Below are positions 43,626 through 52,187 of a stretch of 55,016 nucleotides of DNA, in pieces. This DNA is from CAZEQK01 sp964514395 (lineage in GTDB: Bacteria; Bacillota; Bacilli; Tepidibacillales; Tepidibacillaceae): positions 1 through 55,016 of the forward strand of contig CAZEQK010000020.1 in the NCBI GenBank assembly GCA_964514395.1, written 5' to 3'. The notes beneath the pieces were generated by a model. It saw only the letters and a list, made by a program, of their open reading frames with translations. It was not told the origin of the DNA and did no database searches. Both the position numbers and the translations under genes were made by a program. Within the stretch, counting starts at the first letter, position 1; every line of letters starts with the position of its first letter.

Positions 43626-43829
43626 TTATTTAAAAAGAAAAACACGTTGGATTTCTTGAAATAAATCATTCACAAAGGTAGCGACCATATACAAAATTAC
43701 AACAAATCCTATCAGAGTTACCCAATCAGCTACTTCTTTTTTATCCATTTGTTTTAATATTGATGAAATCATGGACAAGACGATTCCAATCCCAGCTATT
43801 TGAAAAATTGCTTCAACATTAAAATGCAA
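43626..43829 (-). CDS. spoIIIAC: Stage III sporulation protein AC
   Basis: The small protein (67 aa from TTG) has two membrane helices: IFQIAGIGIVLSMISSILKQM and WVTLIGFVVILYMVATFVNDLF. The FQIAGIGIV and KEVADWVTLIGF segments match SpoIIIAC. TTG at 43829 has AGGTGG about 7 nt upstream and gives the family length. GTG at 43841 follows the spoIIIAB stop codon directly and has no ribosome site. Confidence 0.9.
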   Translation of the reverse strand: MHFNVEAIFQIAGIGIVLSMISSILKQMDKKEVADWVTLIGFVVILYMVATFVNDLFQEIQRVFLFK

Positions 43830-43841
43830 AGCCTTCACCAC

Positions 43842-44360
43842 CTAATACATCAGAATCACGATTAAAAGTCCTAATAAGATACCTAAATTCTTACTTAATT
43901 TTTCATATTTGTTTTTTTCTTCTCTGGCAATGCTCTCTTCTTGTTGGATGCTCTGAATGGTTAATCTAATATGCTTCATTTGATCTTCTTTATCTGAAAT
44001 GCCAAGGGTTTGCCCAAATTGAAGTAATATTTGCTTATCCTGTATTTTCAAAGCAGTCTCATGGAAATGATTATTTATCGCCATATCCCAGCATTTAAAT
44101 GTTGATTCTCCATCTAGCTCACGTAAATTCTTAGACATAGCTAAAAAAAAAATTTTTACGATATTTGATAAACGTCTTCCTGTATGCTCCATTGCGATAT
44201 AAAGTGGAACAGCTCCATAAACGATCTCTGTCTCAAGCATTTGTAAAGCCTGTTGTAAAGCACGTAGCTGTTTAGGTCTTTCACTGTAGCTATGCGCTAT
44301 ATAAAACCCTCCTAATGTAGAAGCAGCAATAATAAAGGCAGAACCAATAATTTTAAACAT
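43842..44360 (-). CDS. spoIIIAB: Stage III sporulation protein AB
   Basis: The 172-aa protein has an N-terminal and a C-terminal membrane helix flanking a helical soluble domain with RPKQLRALQQALQMLETEIVYGAVPL, typical of SpoIIIAB, which resembles type II secretion GspF. Its ATG overlaps the spoIIIAA end by 8 nt. Confidence 0.94.
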   Translation of the reverse strand: MFKIIGSAFIIAASTLGGFYIAHSYSERPKQLRALQQALQMLETEIVYGAVPLYIAMEHTGRRLSNIVKIFFLAMSKNLRELDGESTFKCWDMAINNHFHETALKIQDKQILLQFGQTLGISDKEDQMKHIRLTIQSIQQEESIAREEKNKYEKLSKNLGILLGLLIVILMY

Positions 44361-45327
44361 ATTGCTTCTCCTTCTTAAAAATAGGTTTCATCTCTTCATC
44401 TAATATATTTTCGATCGTACCAACGCCTTTATTACGACTTAAAATAATATATCTTGTAAAAATTTGCTGTTGAATCAATGAAGAGATTGTTGGTCTTTTT
44501 ATGATGTCGGTCATATTACTTCCATGAGCTGTAGCAATTACTTTTACACCAGCATTTCTAGCCTCTAGAATGGCTGTGGTATCCTCTTGTCGTCCTATTT
44601 CATCAGCAATCAGAACATGAGGAGACATCGTTCTAATCAGCATCATCATGCCTTCTGCCTTTGGACAAGCATCTAATACATCTGTTCTATAGCCAACTTG
44701 ATTTTGCGGGACACCTTGTACACAACCTGCTATCTCTGATCTTTCATCAATAATTCCAACCTTTAATCCGTGAAAATAAAGAGAATCTATCCCTGAGCTA
44801 ATTTGTCTAGCAATATCTCGTATAAGTGTTGTTTTTCCAGCCTGAGGAGGAGAAATAATCAAGGTATTATGAACACTACTTTCATGTATTTGAATAATGT
44901 AAGGTAGAATAGAGTTAGCACTACCAATTTTCTGTTTTGCTATTCTCACATTAAAGCTAGTGATATTCTTTATTGTTTTTACCTCTCCCTTTTCAAGTAT
45001 TACCTTTCCTGCTATACCGATTCTATGTCCGCCAGATACCGTAATATATCCCCTTTTCAATTCCTCTTCTAGTCGATAAATGGAATGATTACTAATTAAA
45101 TTCAGCATTTTAAAGGTATCGTCTTTAGTTGGTAGATAAGCATCACTTATATTCCCCAATAATTGACCTGTTGGTGTTAGGAAAGCATTTTTATTTTCGA
45201 AAATTATTTCAAGGGGTTGCCCCTCTCTAATTCTTATTTCTTCCAGCTTTTCTTTTATCTCTAAACTGAGTTTTTTAATAATTTCTCTTATGTTCGAAGG
45301 TAAAATTGCCATGATTTCTTCTTTCAT
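44353..45327 (-). CDS. spoIIIAA: Stage III sporulation protein AA (ATPase)
   Basis: The 324-aa secretion-type ATPase has Walker A SPPQAGKTT at 159-167, an acidic IIDERSEIAGC segment near 200, and VLIADEIGRQEDT near 245 as Walker B. It is thought to power the SpoIIIA-SpoIIQ channel between mother cell and forespore. First gene of the eight-gene operon; a sigma-E-like promoter lies upstream. Confidence 0.96.
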   Translation of the reverse strand: MKEEIMAILPSNIREIIKKLSLEIKEKLEEIRIREGQPLEIIFENKNAFLTPTGQLLGNISDAYLPTKDDTFKMLNLISNHSIYRLEEELKRGYITVSGGHRIGIAGKVILEKGEVKTIKNITSFNVRIAKQKIGSANSILPYIIQIHESSVHNTLIISPPQAGKTTLIRDIARQISSGIDSLYFHGLKVGIIDERSEIAGCVQGVPQNQVGYRTDVLDACPKAEGMMMLIRTMSPHVLIADEIGRQEDTTAILEARNAGVKVIATAHGSNMTDIIKRPTISSLIQQQIFTRYIILSRNKGVGTIENILDEEMKPIFKKEKQYV

Positions 45328-45367
45328 TACCCTCCTCCTATCTTTGTCCCAAATAATTCTTAACTAA

Positions 45368-45395
45368 TACATATGCCTTGTCGTACAAATTATGC
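45368..45395 (-). promoter_or_regulatory. Candidate sigma-E promoter of the spoIIIA operon
   Basis: Minus-strand GCATAATT, 12-nt spacer, CATATGTA resembles the sigma-E -35 (GKMATATT) and -10 (CATACAMT) elements, and lies about 45 nt before spoIIIAA, which is sigma-E-controlled in Bacillus. The spacer is slightly short. Confidence 0.5.
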
Positions 45396-45400
45396 TAAAA

Positions 45401-45434
45401 AAGAAAAAGGAGAACTATAATAAGATCTCCTTTT
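45401..45434 (-). terminator. Terminator of the CD1247-like gene
   Basis: Nine-base-pair stem AAAAGGAGA / TCTCCTTTT followed on the minus strand by TTCTTTTTT. It separates the zinc-ribbon gene from spoIIIAA. Confidence 0.85.
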
Positions 45435-45445
45435 AAATCCGTTAT

Positions 45446-45910
45446 TTAATTATGAAATTGTGGATTTCTTTCATTACTATGATCATAATCATCAACTATC
45501 AAGACTTCTTTACAATTGGGGCAGACAATTTCAGAAATTTGATTATTTTCTAATACATTTTCTTTAACCATTACCGATTCATGGCAAGATGGACAAACGA
45601 CTTGGTAATATTCATTATCCTCATCATTTACTACATCCTCTTCAATTTGTTCAAAATAGTCTTGATCTTGATCATCGTCATCTTCATCTTCATAATAATC
45701 CCATTCGATATCGTTTAAATCTTCATCAATTGCCTCAACATATTCTTCTAATTCAGTCAGTCTGTTTGTCATGTGCTCCATTGAATGATTGACATCTGAT
45801 AGAATGTTGATTAGCTCGGAATAAAACTTCCCTTCTTTTTTATCATTAAATAAATCCATTCCATCTGCCAATCCTTCTAAATAGGAAATTCTCTCATCAA
45901 TATTATCCAT
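45446..45910 (-). CDS. CD1247-like acidic zinc-ribbon protein
   Basis: The 154-aa protein starts DNIDERISYLEGLADGMDL, a helical domain shared with clostridial CD1247-type proteins, followed by a predicted coiled coil (about 30-65), a very acidic stretch (EDEDDDDQDQD) and a C-terminal zinc ribbon with two Cys pairs, CPSCHE and CPNCKE. The ATG behind AAAGAGGG is chosen; the frame extends 35 codons further but that part is made of a non-coding repeat. Function is unknown; a nucleic-acid or polymerase-associated role would fit but is inference. Confidence 0.85.
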   Translation of the reverse strand: MDNIDERISYLEGLADGMDLFNDKKEGKFYSELINILSDVNHSMEHMTNRLTELEEYVEAIDEDLNDIEWDYYEDEDDDDQDQDYFEQIEEDVVNDEDNEYYQVVCPSCHESVMVKENVLENNQISEIVCPNCKEVLIVDDYDHSNERNPQFHN

Positions 45911-45946
45911 ACAATAACCCTCTTTCATTGAAATTTCACATATCCC

Positions 45947-46280
45947 ATCCATGTGAATAGAATAAGTTCGGCTTTCCCAAATCTGAATAGTCTCCCACTT
46001 CTTTTGGTAATTCAAGGAGTTATACGTGGGAAATATGGAATCTAGGACATAGTGAGACTAACGACTTCAGTCGTATAGCGAAACTTGTACCTTTCGAGTG
46101 AAAGTCTCTCTAATTCAGATCTCTTTGCAATCCATCTGAATAAGTTCGGCTTTTCCCAAATCTGAATAGTCTCCCACTTCTTTTGATAGTTCAGAGAGTT
46201 ATACGTGGGAAATATGGAATCTAGGATAAGTCTCTCTAATTCATATTTCTTTGCAATCCATCTGAATAAGTTCGGCTTTA
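45947..46280. repeat. Repeat array with partial copies of a 124-nt unit
   Basis: The block TTCGGCTTT-CCCAAATCTGAATAGTCTCCC...TACGTGGGAAATATGGAATCTAGGA occurs at 45967-46047 and 46145-46225, and the module AGTCTCTCTAATTCA...CCATCTGAATAAGTTCGGCTT at about 46103-46152 and 46227-46278. The first copy has a one-base deletion relative to the second. The module shares its ends with the array at 51925-52187. Open frames through it are repeat-derived and are not annotated as genes. Confidence 0.85.
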
Positions 46281-46483
46281 TTATTATGAACAATAATAGA
46301 AGTTTTATCCTATTTCCTAACCTCCATTTAAATAAAAGATGAACGGTTCATTTATACAAATCCCTTCTCAAAGCTATGTATAAATAACAAACACTTTCAT
46401 ATTTATACGCATATATTAAGAGCAATAGGAATAGGTATTGGAAACATAGGGTATCTTCTATAAAATGAAAGGTGTGTGGAGGT

Positions 46484-47203
46484 ATGCATATTGATGTGAT
46501 ACCTAACGTAGACGAAATAAAAAACGATGATTTATTTCAAAAGACAGTTATTATTTTAGATATTTTACGAACATCAAGCACTATTATTGCTGCTTTAGGA
46601 AATGGATGCCAATATATTGTACCTGCTGAAACGGTAGGTCATGCAAAAATGCTAAAAAATCAGAATAGTAATTATCTTCTCGCTGGAGAACGTTTTTATA
46701 AGAAAATTGCAGGATTTGATCTAGGAAATTCTCCATTTGAGATGACTTTTTCACCTCTTGATGAAAAATCAATTGTGTTAACCACAACAAATGGAGTTAG
46801 AGGAATCCAAAAGGCTTATAAAGGAGAGAATGTACTAATTGGGGGGTTTTTGAATGGTTCATATTGCATTCAACAGGCCTTAGCTCTAAAAAAAGATATT
46901 GTTATCGTTGCAGTAGGTGACAAAGGAAAATTTTCATTAGAGGATGGATTAGCAGCTGGTTTTTTTATTGATTTAATCATAAAAAGTATGGAAGAAATGG
47001 TTGAAACTAATGATTTAGGAATTGCCCTGCATGGTATGTATAAATACTATGAGAAGGATATTGTAAACATTATTAAAACAGGGGAGTCAGCAAAAAAATT
47101 AATTCAGCATGGCTCCATTGAGGATATCGTTTTTAGCTGTCAAAAAAACAAATATGCTGTATGCCCTTATGTAAATAGTGACCAAATAGTCGAAGCAAGG
47201 TAA
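46484..47203 (+). CDS. comB: 2-phosphosulfolactate phosphatase (ComB family)
   Basis: The 239-aa protein starts HIDVIPNVDEI and has VIILDILRTSSTIIAALGNGC, LLAGER and VLTTTNGVRGI, which together are the ComB metal/phosphate-site segments. It removes phosphate from 2-phosphosulfolactate, giving sulfolactate, a compound stored in some Bacillus spores and a coenzyme M precursor in archaea. ComA and ComC are not nearby. Start: ATG with GGAGG only one base before it; GTG four codons earlier is an alternative. It is one of few plus-strand genes, flanked by repeats and efp. Confidence 0.88.
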   Translation: MHIDVIPNVDEIKNDDLFQKTVIILDILRTSSTIIAALGNGCQYIVPAETVGHAKMLKNQNSNYLLAGERFYKKIAGFDLGNSPFEMTFSPLDEKSIVLTTTNGVRGIQKAYKGENVLIGGFLNGSYCIQQALALKKDIVIVAVGDKGKFSLEDGLAAGFFIDLIIKSMEEMVETNDLGIALHGMYKYYEKDIVNIIKTGESAKKLIQHGSIEDIVFSCQKNKYAVCPYVNSDQIVEAR

Positions 47204-47214
47204 CGCTAAATTAA

Positions 47215-47240
47215 AAAAAAGGACTAGATAGTCCTTTTTT
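47215..47240. terminator. Bidirectional terminator between comB and efp
   Basis: Stem AAAAAAGGACT / AGTCCTTTTTT with a 4-nt loop. It serves comB on the plus strand and efp on the minus strand, which converge here. Confidence 0.9.
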
Positions 47241-47275
47241 ATGTTTTTTATATTATTTCATTTTCTTATGTTAAA

Positions 47276-47833
47276 TTATGCTCTTGAGAGATACTGTTCT
47301 GTGCGTGTATCAATATTTAATTTATCACCTATATTAACAAATAATGGTACTTGAATCACGAGACCTGTTTCCAAGGTCGCAGCTTTTGTTGCACCTGTTG
47401 CAGTATCACCCTTGATGCCTGGCTCTGTTTCTACCACTTCTAGTATCACCGTATTAGGTAATTGAACACCAAGAATCTCACCTTGATAATCTACAATATG
47501 AACATTCATGTTTTCTAATAAAAATTTAATTTCTCTTTCTAAACGACTTGCTGGTATATTGATTTGATCGTAGGTTTCTGTATCCATAAATGTGTACTCA
47601 TCACCACTATTATATAAATATTGCATCTGTTTTGTTTCGATACGTGCTTTTGGTATTTTCTCACCAGCACGGAAAGTCTTTTCTTGTACTGAACCATTCC
47701 TCATATTTTTTAACTTAGATCGAACAAAAGCCGCACCTTTCCCCGGTTTTACATGTTGAAACTCAACAATCTGCCAAATATCCCCATCTACTTCAATTGT
47801 TAATCCTGTACGAAAATCATTTGTTGAAACCAA
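47276..47833 (-). CDS. efp: Translation elongation factor P
   Basis: The 185-aa three-domain protein has the KOW-like N-terminal domain with the tip loop VKPGKGAAF, where Lys32 is the residue modified in Bacillus EF-P, then two OB domains with the C-terminal NIDTRTEQYLSRA signature. EF-P relieves ribosome stalling at polyproline. TTG start behind AGGAGGG. It is downstream of pepP as in B. subtilis. Confidence 0.97.
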   Translation of the reverse strand: MVSTNDFRTGLTIEVDGDIWQIVEFQHVKPGKGAAFVRSKLKNMRNGSVQEKTFRAGEKIPKARIETKQMQYLYNSGDEYTFMDTETYDQINIPASRLEREIKFLLENMNVHIVDYQGEILGVQLPNTVILEVVETEPGIKGDTATGATKAATLETGLVIQVPLFVNIGDKLNIDTRTEQYLSRA

Positions 47834-47869
47834 AATAAACCCTCCTAATTTAACATAAAATATATGTGT

Positions 47870-48940
47870 TTAATCAATGATAATTAAATTCTTTTTAGTT
47901 TTTGTTAATATTTCATTTCCTGATTCGGTTATCAAAACATCATCCTCTATTCTAACCCCACCAAAATCAGTGATATAGATACCTGGTTCAACCGTAACAA
48001 TCATTCCAGTTTTTAGAATAACCTCGCTTTTTGGTGAAAGACCTGGACCTTCATGAACATCTAGACCAATTCCATGCCCTGTACTGTGTCCAAAATTATC
48101 ACCGTAGCCATAACTACTGATAATATCCCGTGTAAGAGCATCTGCTTCTATCCCGCTCATACCTGCTTTTACATTTTCAACACCTTTTAACTGTGCTTCA
48201 AGAACGATATTATAAATCTCTTTTTGTTTATCATTTGGCTTTCCTACCATAACGGTTCTTGTCATATCAGATACATAGCCTTTATATATCGCCCCAAAAT
48301 CTATAGTAACTAAATCTCCTAATTCAATGATTTTTTCACTCGCTACACCATGAGGTAGAGCAGAACGATATCCAGATGCTACAATCGTATCAAAGGACGC
48401 ACCTTGGGCTCCTAACTCTCTCATCTTACATTCTAATTCTAAGGCAATTTCTACTTCTTTTTTACCTGGTTTAAGTACATTTAAGATATAGTTAAATGCT
48501 TGGTCAGCAATATCAGTTGCTTTTTTTACAAGAGTGATTTCTTCTTCATCCTTTATTAGACGTAGCTTTTCTATGACCTGTGATAAGGGAACTAAAGTTA
48601 CATCGGTAAAAGTCTTTTCAAAATTTTTAAACTGAGAAAAGGTCACAAAATCCTGTTCAAATCCTAATTTATGTACTCCTGCTTTACTTAATTGCTCTCT
48701 TACTACCTCTACAATAGATCCCTGTTGCTTTACTATTTCAAAAATCGGAGCCTGCTTTTTTGCTTGATCTATATAACGAAAATCTGTAATAAATATAGCC
48801 TCTTTCTTTGTTACTAAAACATAGCCTGCACTACCAGTAAAGCCAGTAATATATCGACGATTGCTTTCGCTTGTTATTAATATACCATCTACTTGGTGTT
48901 CATTTAATAACTCTCTCAGTCTATTTACACGTTTTTCCAC
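47870..48940 (-). CDS. pepP: Xaa-Pro aminopeptidase (M24 family, YqhT)
   Basis: The 356-aa protein has a creatinase N-terminal domain (about 1-130) and a pita-bread M24 domain with metal ligands in VTIDFGAIYKGYVSDMTR (two Asp), GHSTGHGIGLDVHEG (His), TVEPGIY (Glu) and GGVRIEDDVL (Glu). It removes an N-terminal residue preceding proline. It is between aroQ and efp as in the Bacillus order; B. subtilis calls the gene yqhT (papA). Confidence 0.95.
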   Translation of the reverse strand: MEKRVNRLRELLNEHQVDGILITSESNRRYITGFTGSAGYVLVTKKEAIFITDFRYIDQAKKQAPIFEIVKQQGSIVEVVREQLSKAGVHKLGFEQDFVTFSQFKNFEKTFTDVTLVPLSQVIEKLRLIKDEEEITLVKKATDIADQAFNYILNVLKPGKKEVEIALELECKMRELGAQGASFDTIVASGYRSALPHGVASEKIIELGDLVTIDFGAIYKGYVSDMTRTVMVGKPNDKQKEIYNIVLEAQLKGVENVKAGMSGIEADALTRDIISSYGYGDNFGHSTGHGIGLDVHEGPGLSPKSEVILKTGMIVTVEPGIYITDFGGVRIEDDVLITESGNEILTKTKKNLIIID

Positions 48941-48944
48941 GTTC

Positions 48945-49406
48945 TCACTCCCTTTTATTCATTCTTTCTGCATTAAAATAATCCGCAAAAAAATGTATTG
49001 CTGCGATATAACCATAGCTACCCAAACCTGAAATCTGACCAACTGCTACATTAGCAATGACAGAGTGATGCCTAAATGATTCGCGTCTATATATATTTGA
49101 TAAATGAACTTCCACAAGTGGAAGTCCAATAGCAGCAATAGCATCTGCTATAGCATAGCTATAATGTGTAAATGCTCCGGGATTCATAATAATACCATCA
49201 AAGCTATGGATAGCAGCCTGAATGGCATCAATAATAACCCCTTCATGATTTGATTGCTTAAATGTCAAAGAAATACCTTTATTCTTAGCTTCCTGATTCA
49301 TTTTATCATTTAATTCATTTAGAGTCATCGAACCATAAATGGAAGGTTCTCTCACACCAAGCATATTTAAGTTTGGACCATTAATCACTAATACTTTTTT
49401 TTCCAT
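48945..49406 (-). CDS. aroQ: Type II 3-dehydroquinate dehydratase
   Basis: The 153-aa protein has VINGPNLNMLGVREPSIYG with catalytic Tyr/Arg region, NHEGVIIDAIQ, MNPGAFTHYSYAIADAI and VEVHLSNIYRRESFRHHSV, all hallmarks of the dodecameric type II enzyme. It makes 3-dehydroshikimate in the shikimate pathway. Four nucleotides separate it from pepP. Confidence 0.97.
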   Translation of the reverse strand: MEKKVLVINGPNLNMLGVREPSIYGSMTLNELNDKMNQEAKNKGISLTFKQSNHEGVIIDAIQAAIHSFDGIIMNPGAFTHYSYAIADAIAAIGLPLVEVHLSNIYRRESFRHHSVIANVAVGQISGLGSYGYIAAIHFFADYFNAERMNKRE

Positions 49407-49486
49407 AAATTACTCCCATGGTCTTTTTTCTCAAACATTTTATCATATAAACATTTGTTTGAATAGTTATAATTCCTTTCTACTGA

Positions 49487-49990
49487 CTAGCTATTATCGA
49501 TATTAGTAAATTCGATGGACAAGGAATAACCTGTAAATAAACCAATAAATATATAAATAGTGATCATGACAGAATTAGTATTGAACCCTAAATTTTTTAC
49601 TGGTTTCGCAAGATCAAATATTGGACTTAATACCAAAAATAGTAAGGCCCACAAAGCAACTCCATAAATTATTCCAACCCAAGGAGTTTTAAATCTTACA
49701 AAAAAAATAGTATAGATTAACGAATAGATAATGGAATAGAAGATAAAAAAAGCTAATCCAATAAAATGCCCTTGCCATTTCATCACATAATTTGGATTCA
49801 ATAATGGTTTTGCATAAATGGATGGACCAACACTTGTAAATTGAAGATAATAGAAAAATAAAGACAAAAAGCCCCAGATGATTCCTGAGGCCACTCCAAT
49901 GCTTAATGCCATTTTTATTTTTTTTCTAAATAAATCTCCTTTTGTTTGGTTGTTATCATCTTTTTTTAGTTTTTTTGATTGTACCATCAT
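49487..49990 (-). CDS. yqhR: YqhR-like conserved membrane protein
   Basis: The 167-aa protein has a Lys-rich cytosolic N-terminus and four membrane helices (about 28-48, 72-93, 97-120, 137-160). Position between aroQ and yqhQ, size and topology match YqhR, whose function is unknown. It overlaps the upstream gene by ATGA (four bases), indicating co-translation. Confidence 0.85.
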   Translation of the reverse strand: MMVQSKKLKKDDNNQTKGDLFRKKIKMALSIGVASGIIWGFLSLFFYYLQFTSVGPSIYAKPLLNPNYVMKWQGHFIGLAFFIFYSIIYSLIYTIFFVRFKTPWVGIIYGVALWALLFLVLSPIFDLAKPVKNLGFNTNSVMITIYIFIGLFTGYSLSIEFTNIDNS

Positions 49991-50454
49991 GAATCCTCTT
50001 TCGTATCCTCATATCCACCTGAGGTCAGATTGTCTTTAATCATACTTGTTATTTCATTTATCTTTTTATCTATTTCTGCATTATTAACCGGAATCTCAAT
50101 CTGATTTGAAGTAAATATTTCATAATAGGTATCCTCTTCATTTAATAAGGAAATAATTTTTTCTAATTTTTCGCTTCTTTTACTAATATTCTTTACAAAA
50201 TCATCTTCAGAAATTGTCATACCACTACTAGGAATTGTAAAAGCAAGAAGTACTTCTAATTGATTATTACTATATGGATATAATTCGATTTCTACAAAAG
50301 GACTATTCTCATCAATTAAATCTAACCGAGCATGTATTTTTGTGTAAGAGTCGTTCATTACGGCTCCTAACGGTTGCTCTATCATCGTATGTACCATTGA
50401 TACAGGTGCCATCTCATCCAACAAATCAATAAATCGCTTAATAAATAACTCCAT
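49987..50454 (-). CDS. Conserved hypothetical cytosolic protein upstream of yqhR
   Basis: The 155-aa acidic protein starts at ATG behind GGAGGTTAG (MELFIKRF). It has no membrane helix or signal peptide. Predicted alpha/beta content includes an internal beta region (FVEIELYPYSNNQLEVLLAFTIPS) and a charged C-terminal helix. I do not recognise a family. Coupled to yqhR by ATGA and divergent from yqhQ. Confidence 0.75.
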   Translation of the reverse strand: MELFIKRFIDLLDEMAPVSMVHTMIEQPLGAVMNDSYTKIHARLDLIDENSPFVEIELYPYSNNQLEVLLAFTIPSSGMTISEDDFVKNISKRSEKLEKIISLLNEEDTYYEIFTSNQIEIPVNNAEIDKKINEITSMIKDNLTSGGYEDTKEDS

Positions 50455-50638
50455 TTCACTAACCTCCAATTCCATATACAGATATATGAGATGTAAAAAG
50501 CATATACAAAATATAGTATTTTGAAAAAGCATGAAAGATATACAAAAGTGTTGTAAATATTTAATTGATGGTATGATTATATAAATCGTGATAAAATATA
50601 TTGTATATTTTATCTAGATACTAACGAGGTGATAATTT

Positions 50639-51583
50639 TTGTCCCATAAATCGCAAATAATGTATGGTGGCCAAGCAGTGGTAGAAGGAGTTATGTTTGG
50701 CGGTAAAAAAGTAAGTGTTACAGCTATCCGTCGAAAAGATGATAGTATAGAATATTATGAAGTGCCTAATAATGAAAATATATATATTAAGAAACTTAAA
50801 ATGATTCCTTTTATCCGTGGAATTGTAGCTCTTTTGCATTCTGCCGCAAATGGATCAAAACACTTAAACTTCTCAACAGAAAGATTTGAATTAGAACCCG
50901 AGGAATCCGTTGAGGACAACAATCCATCGAAAATGACAATGATTTTAGGAGTGGCAGTAGTTGGAGTGATTTCAGTAATATTCGGGAAATTATTATTCAC
51001 CATTTTACCTGCCTTTTTAGCAAACGTTTTATTTAGGAAGCTTGTTCCAAATCAATTTTATAATAATCTTATCGAAGGTGGAATTAAGATAATTTTTCTA
51101 TTTGGATATATCATTGCTATATCCCAAGCTCTATTCATTAAAAGGTTGTTCCAATACCATGGTGCAGAACATAAGGTTATTAATACCTTTGAAGCTGGTG
51201 AAGAATTGACTGTAGAAAACGTAAAGAAGAACTCTCGTTTCCATTATCGTTGTGGAAGTAGCTTCATTATCTTGTCTGTTATCATTGGTGTTATTATCTA
51301 CTCCTTATATAATCAGTATATAACGCCATACGATAATATCTGGGATAGAATTTTACAAAGAATTACTTTAATTCCAGTCGTTATCGGTGTATCTTATGAA
51401 GCTTTGAGGTTTACCAATTTTGTTAGAGATGTTAATTTTTTGAAATGGTTAGGAATGCCAGGAGTTTGGCTACAGGTATTAACAACAAAGGAACCAGATT
51501 CGGCACAAATTGAGGTTTCCATTGCAGCATTTAACCGTATGCGTGAGTTAGATAGTAATCAAGAAAGAATCATTCCTATCTAA
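50639..51583 (+). CDS. yqhQ: YqhQ (DUF1385) membrane protein
   Basis: The 314-aa protein has the DUF1385 N-terminal motif MYGGQAVVEGVMFGG, the conserved HGAEHKVINTFE segment near residue 180, SRFHYRCGSSFI near 200, several membrane helices (about 102-125, 140-165, 205-230) and a C-terminal MPGVWLQVLTTKEPDSAQIEV. The metal-dependent type of function is unknown. TTG start with GAGGTGAT upstream. Transcribed divergently from the yqhR pair. Confidence 0.93.
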   Translation: MSHKSQIMYGGQAVVEGVMFGGKKVSVTAIRRKDDSIEYYEVPNNENIYIKKLKMIPFIRGIVALLHSAANGSKHLNFSTERFELEPEESVEDNNPSKMTMILGVAVVGVISVIFGKLLFTILPAFLANVLFRKLVPNQFYNNLIEGGIKIIFLFGYIIAISQALFIKRLFQYHGAEHKVINTFEAGEELTVENVKKNSRFHYRCGSSFIILSVIIGVIIYSLYNQYITPYDNIWDRILQRITLIPVVIGVSYEALRFTNFVRDVNFLKWLGMPGVWLQVLTTKEPDSAQIEVSIAAFNRMRELDSNQERIIPI

Positions 51584-51602
51584 ATGAAAAAGGAGTGTTT
51601 TA

Positions 51603-51884
51603 ATGAGGATTAATAGACGTTTCAATCCATTAGCTTTGGTGCTTTTTATTTTCTTTCTCATTGGCTTTGTTAATCAATTAATATTACATCCAATTAACAT
51701 CATACTACCTATCATCGTTTTTGGTGCAATTCTTTATTTTGTGCGTCATCCCGAAAAATTGATGAATAGTAACCGTAATAACAACCCATACCAAAGCTCT
51801 AATCGGCAAAAAAAAAATAGAGATGTTCATTTTCGAGTGATTAATTTTCGTAAAGATGATGATGATTCACCACGATATCATTAA
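51603..51884 (+). CDS. Small membrane protein after yqhQ
   Basis: The 93-aa protein has two membrane helices (LALVLFIFFLIGFVNQLIL and IILPIIVFGAILYFVRH) and a basic, Asn/Ser/Arg-rich then Asp-rich C-terminus (KDDDDSPRYH). AAGGAG precedes its ATG, and a terminator follows at once. It is in the yqhP position but I cannot confirm homology. Confidence 0.75.
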   Translation: MRINRRFNPLALVLFIFFLIGFVNQLILHPINIILPIIVFGAILYFVRHPEKLMNSNRNNNPYQSSNRQKKNRDVHFRVINFRKDDDDSPRYH

Positions 51885-51906
51885 AGCCGTTTCGACGGCT
51901 TTTTTT
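51885..51906 (+). terminator. Terminator of the yqhQ operon
   Basis: AGCCGT-TTCG-ACGGCT hairpin (tetraloop) followed by TTTTTT, starting right after the stop codon of the small membrane protein. Confidence 0.93.
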
Positions 51907-51924
51907 ATCTGTAGCTAAACTTTT

Positions 51925-52187
51925 GGATAAGTCTCTCTAACATTCAGTAATACCATCTGAATGAAGTTCCACTTTGCCCGACAGCTAACCGCCGCTAATT
52001 TCCCTCAAGCATAAGCGGCGCTAACCTCCTGGATAAGTCTCTCTAACATTCAGTAATACCATCTGAATGAAGTTCCACTTTGCCCGACAGCTAACCGCCG
52101 CTAATTTCCCTCAAGCATAAGCGGCGCTAACCTCCTGGATAAGTCTCTCTAACATTCAGTAATACCATCTGAATGAAGTTCCACTTT
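51925..52187. repeat. Tandem array of a 106-bp two-module repeat (2.5 copies)
   Basis: Module A (51 bp, starting GGATAAGTCTCTCTAACATT and ending GAAGTTCCACTTT) occurs at 51925, 52031 and 52137; module B (55 bp, GC-rich, with hairpin arms CGCCGCT / AGCGGCG) lies between. The period is exactly 106 bp with copies essentially identical. The array ends inside the stop codon of the patatin-like gene. Module A is related to the repeat near 46.2 kb, and B recurs at the window end. Confidence 0.95.

Noticed and set aside
45911..46015. N-terminal extension of the zinc-ribbon gene
   Set aside because: It is repeat-derived, and a good AAAGAGGG site sits before the internal ATG where the conserved domain begins.
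45947..46280. CRISPR array
   Set aside because: Repeat units are long (50-125 bp), unevenly spaced and without unique 30-40 bp spacers; no cas genes are present.
46042..46293. Minus-strand 83-codon frame through the repeat array
   Set aside because: It consists entirely of repeat units (the same WETIQIWE and NLFRWIAK segments twice), with no ribosome site; treated as repeat, not gene.
51925..52187. CRISPR array or origin iterons
   Set aside because: The 106-bp period has identical B modules rather than unique spacers, and no replication initiator gene is nearby.
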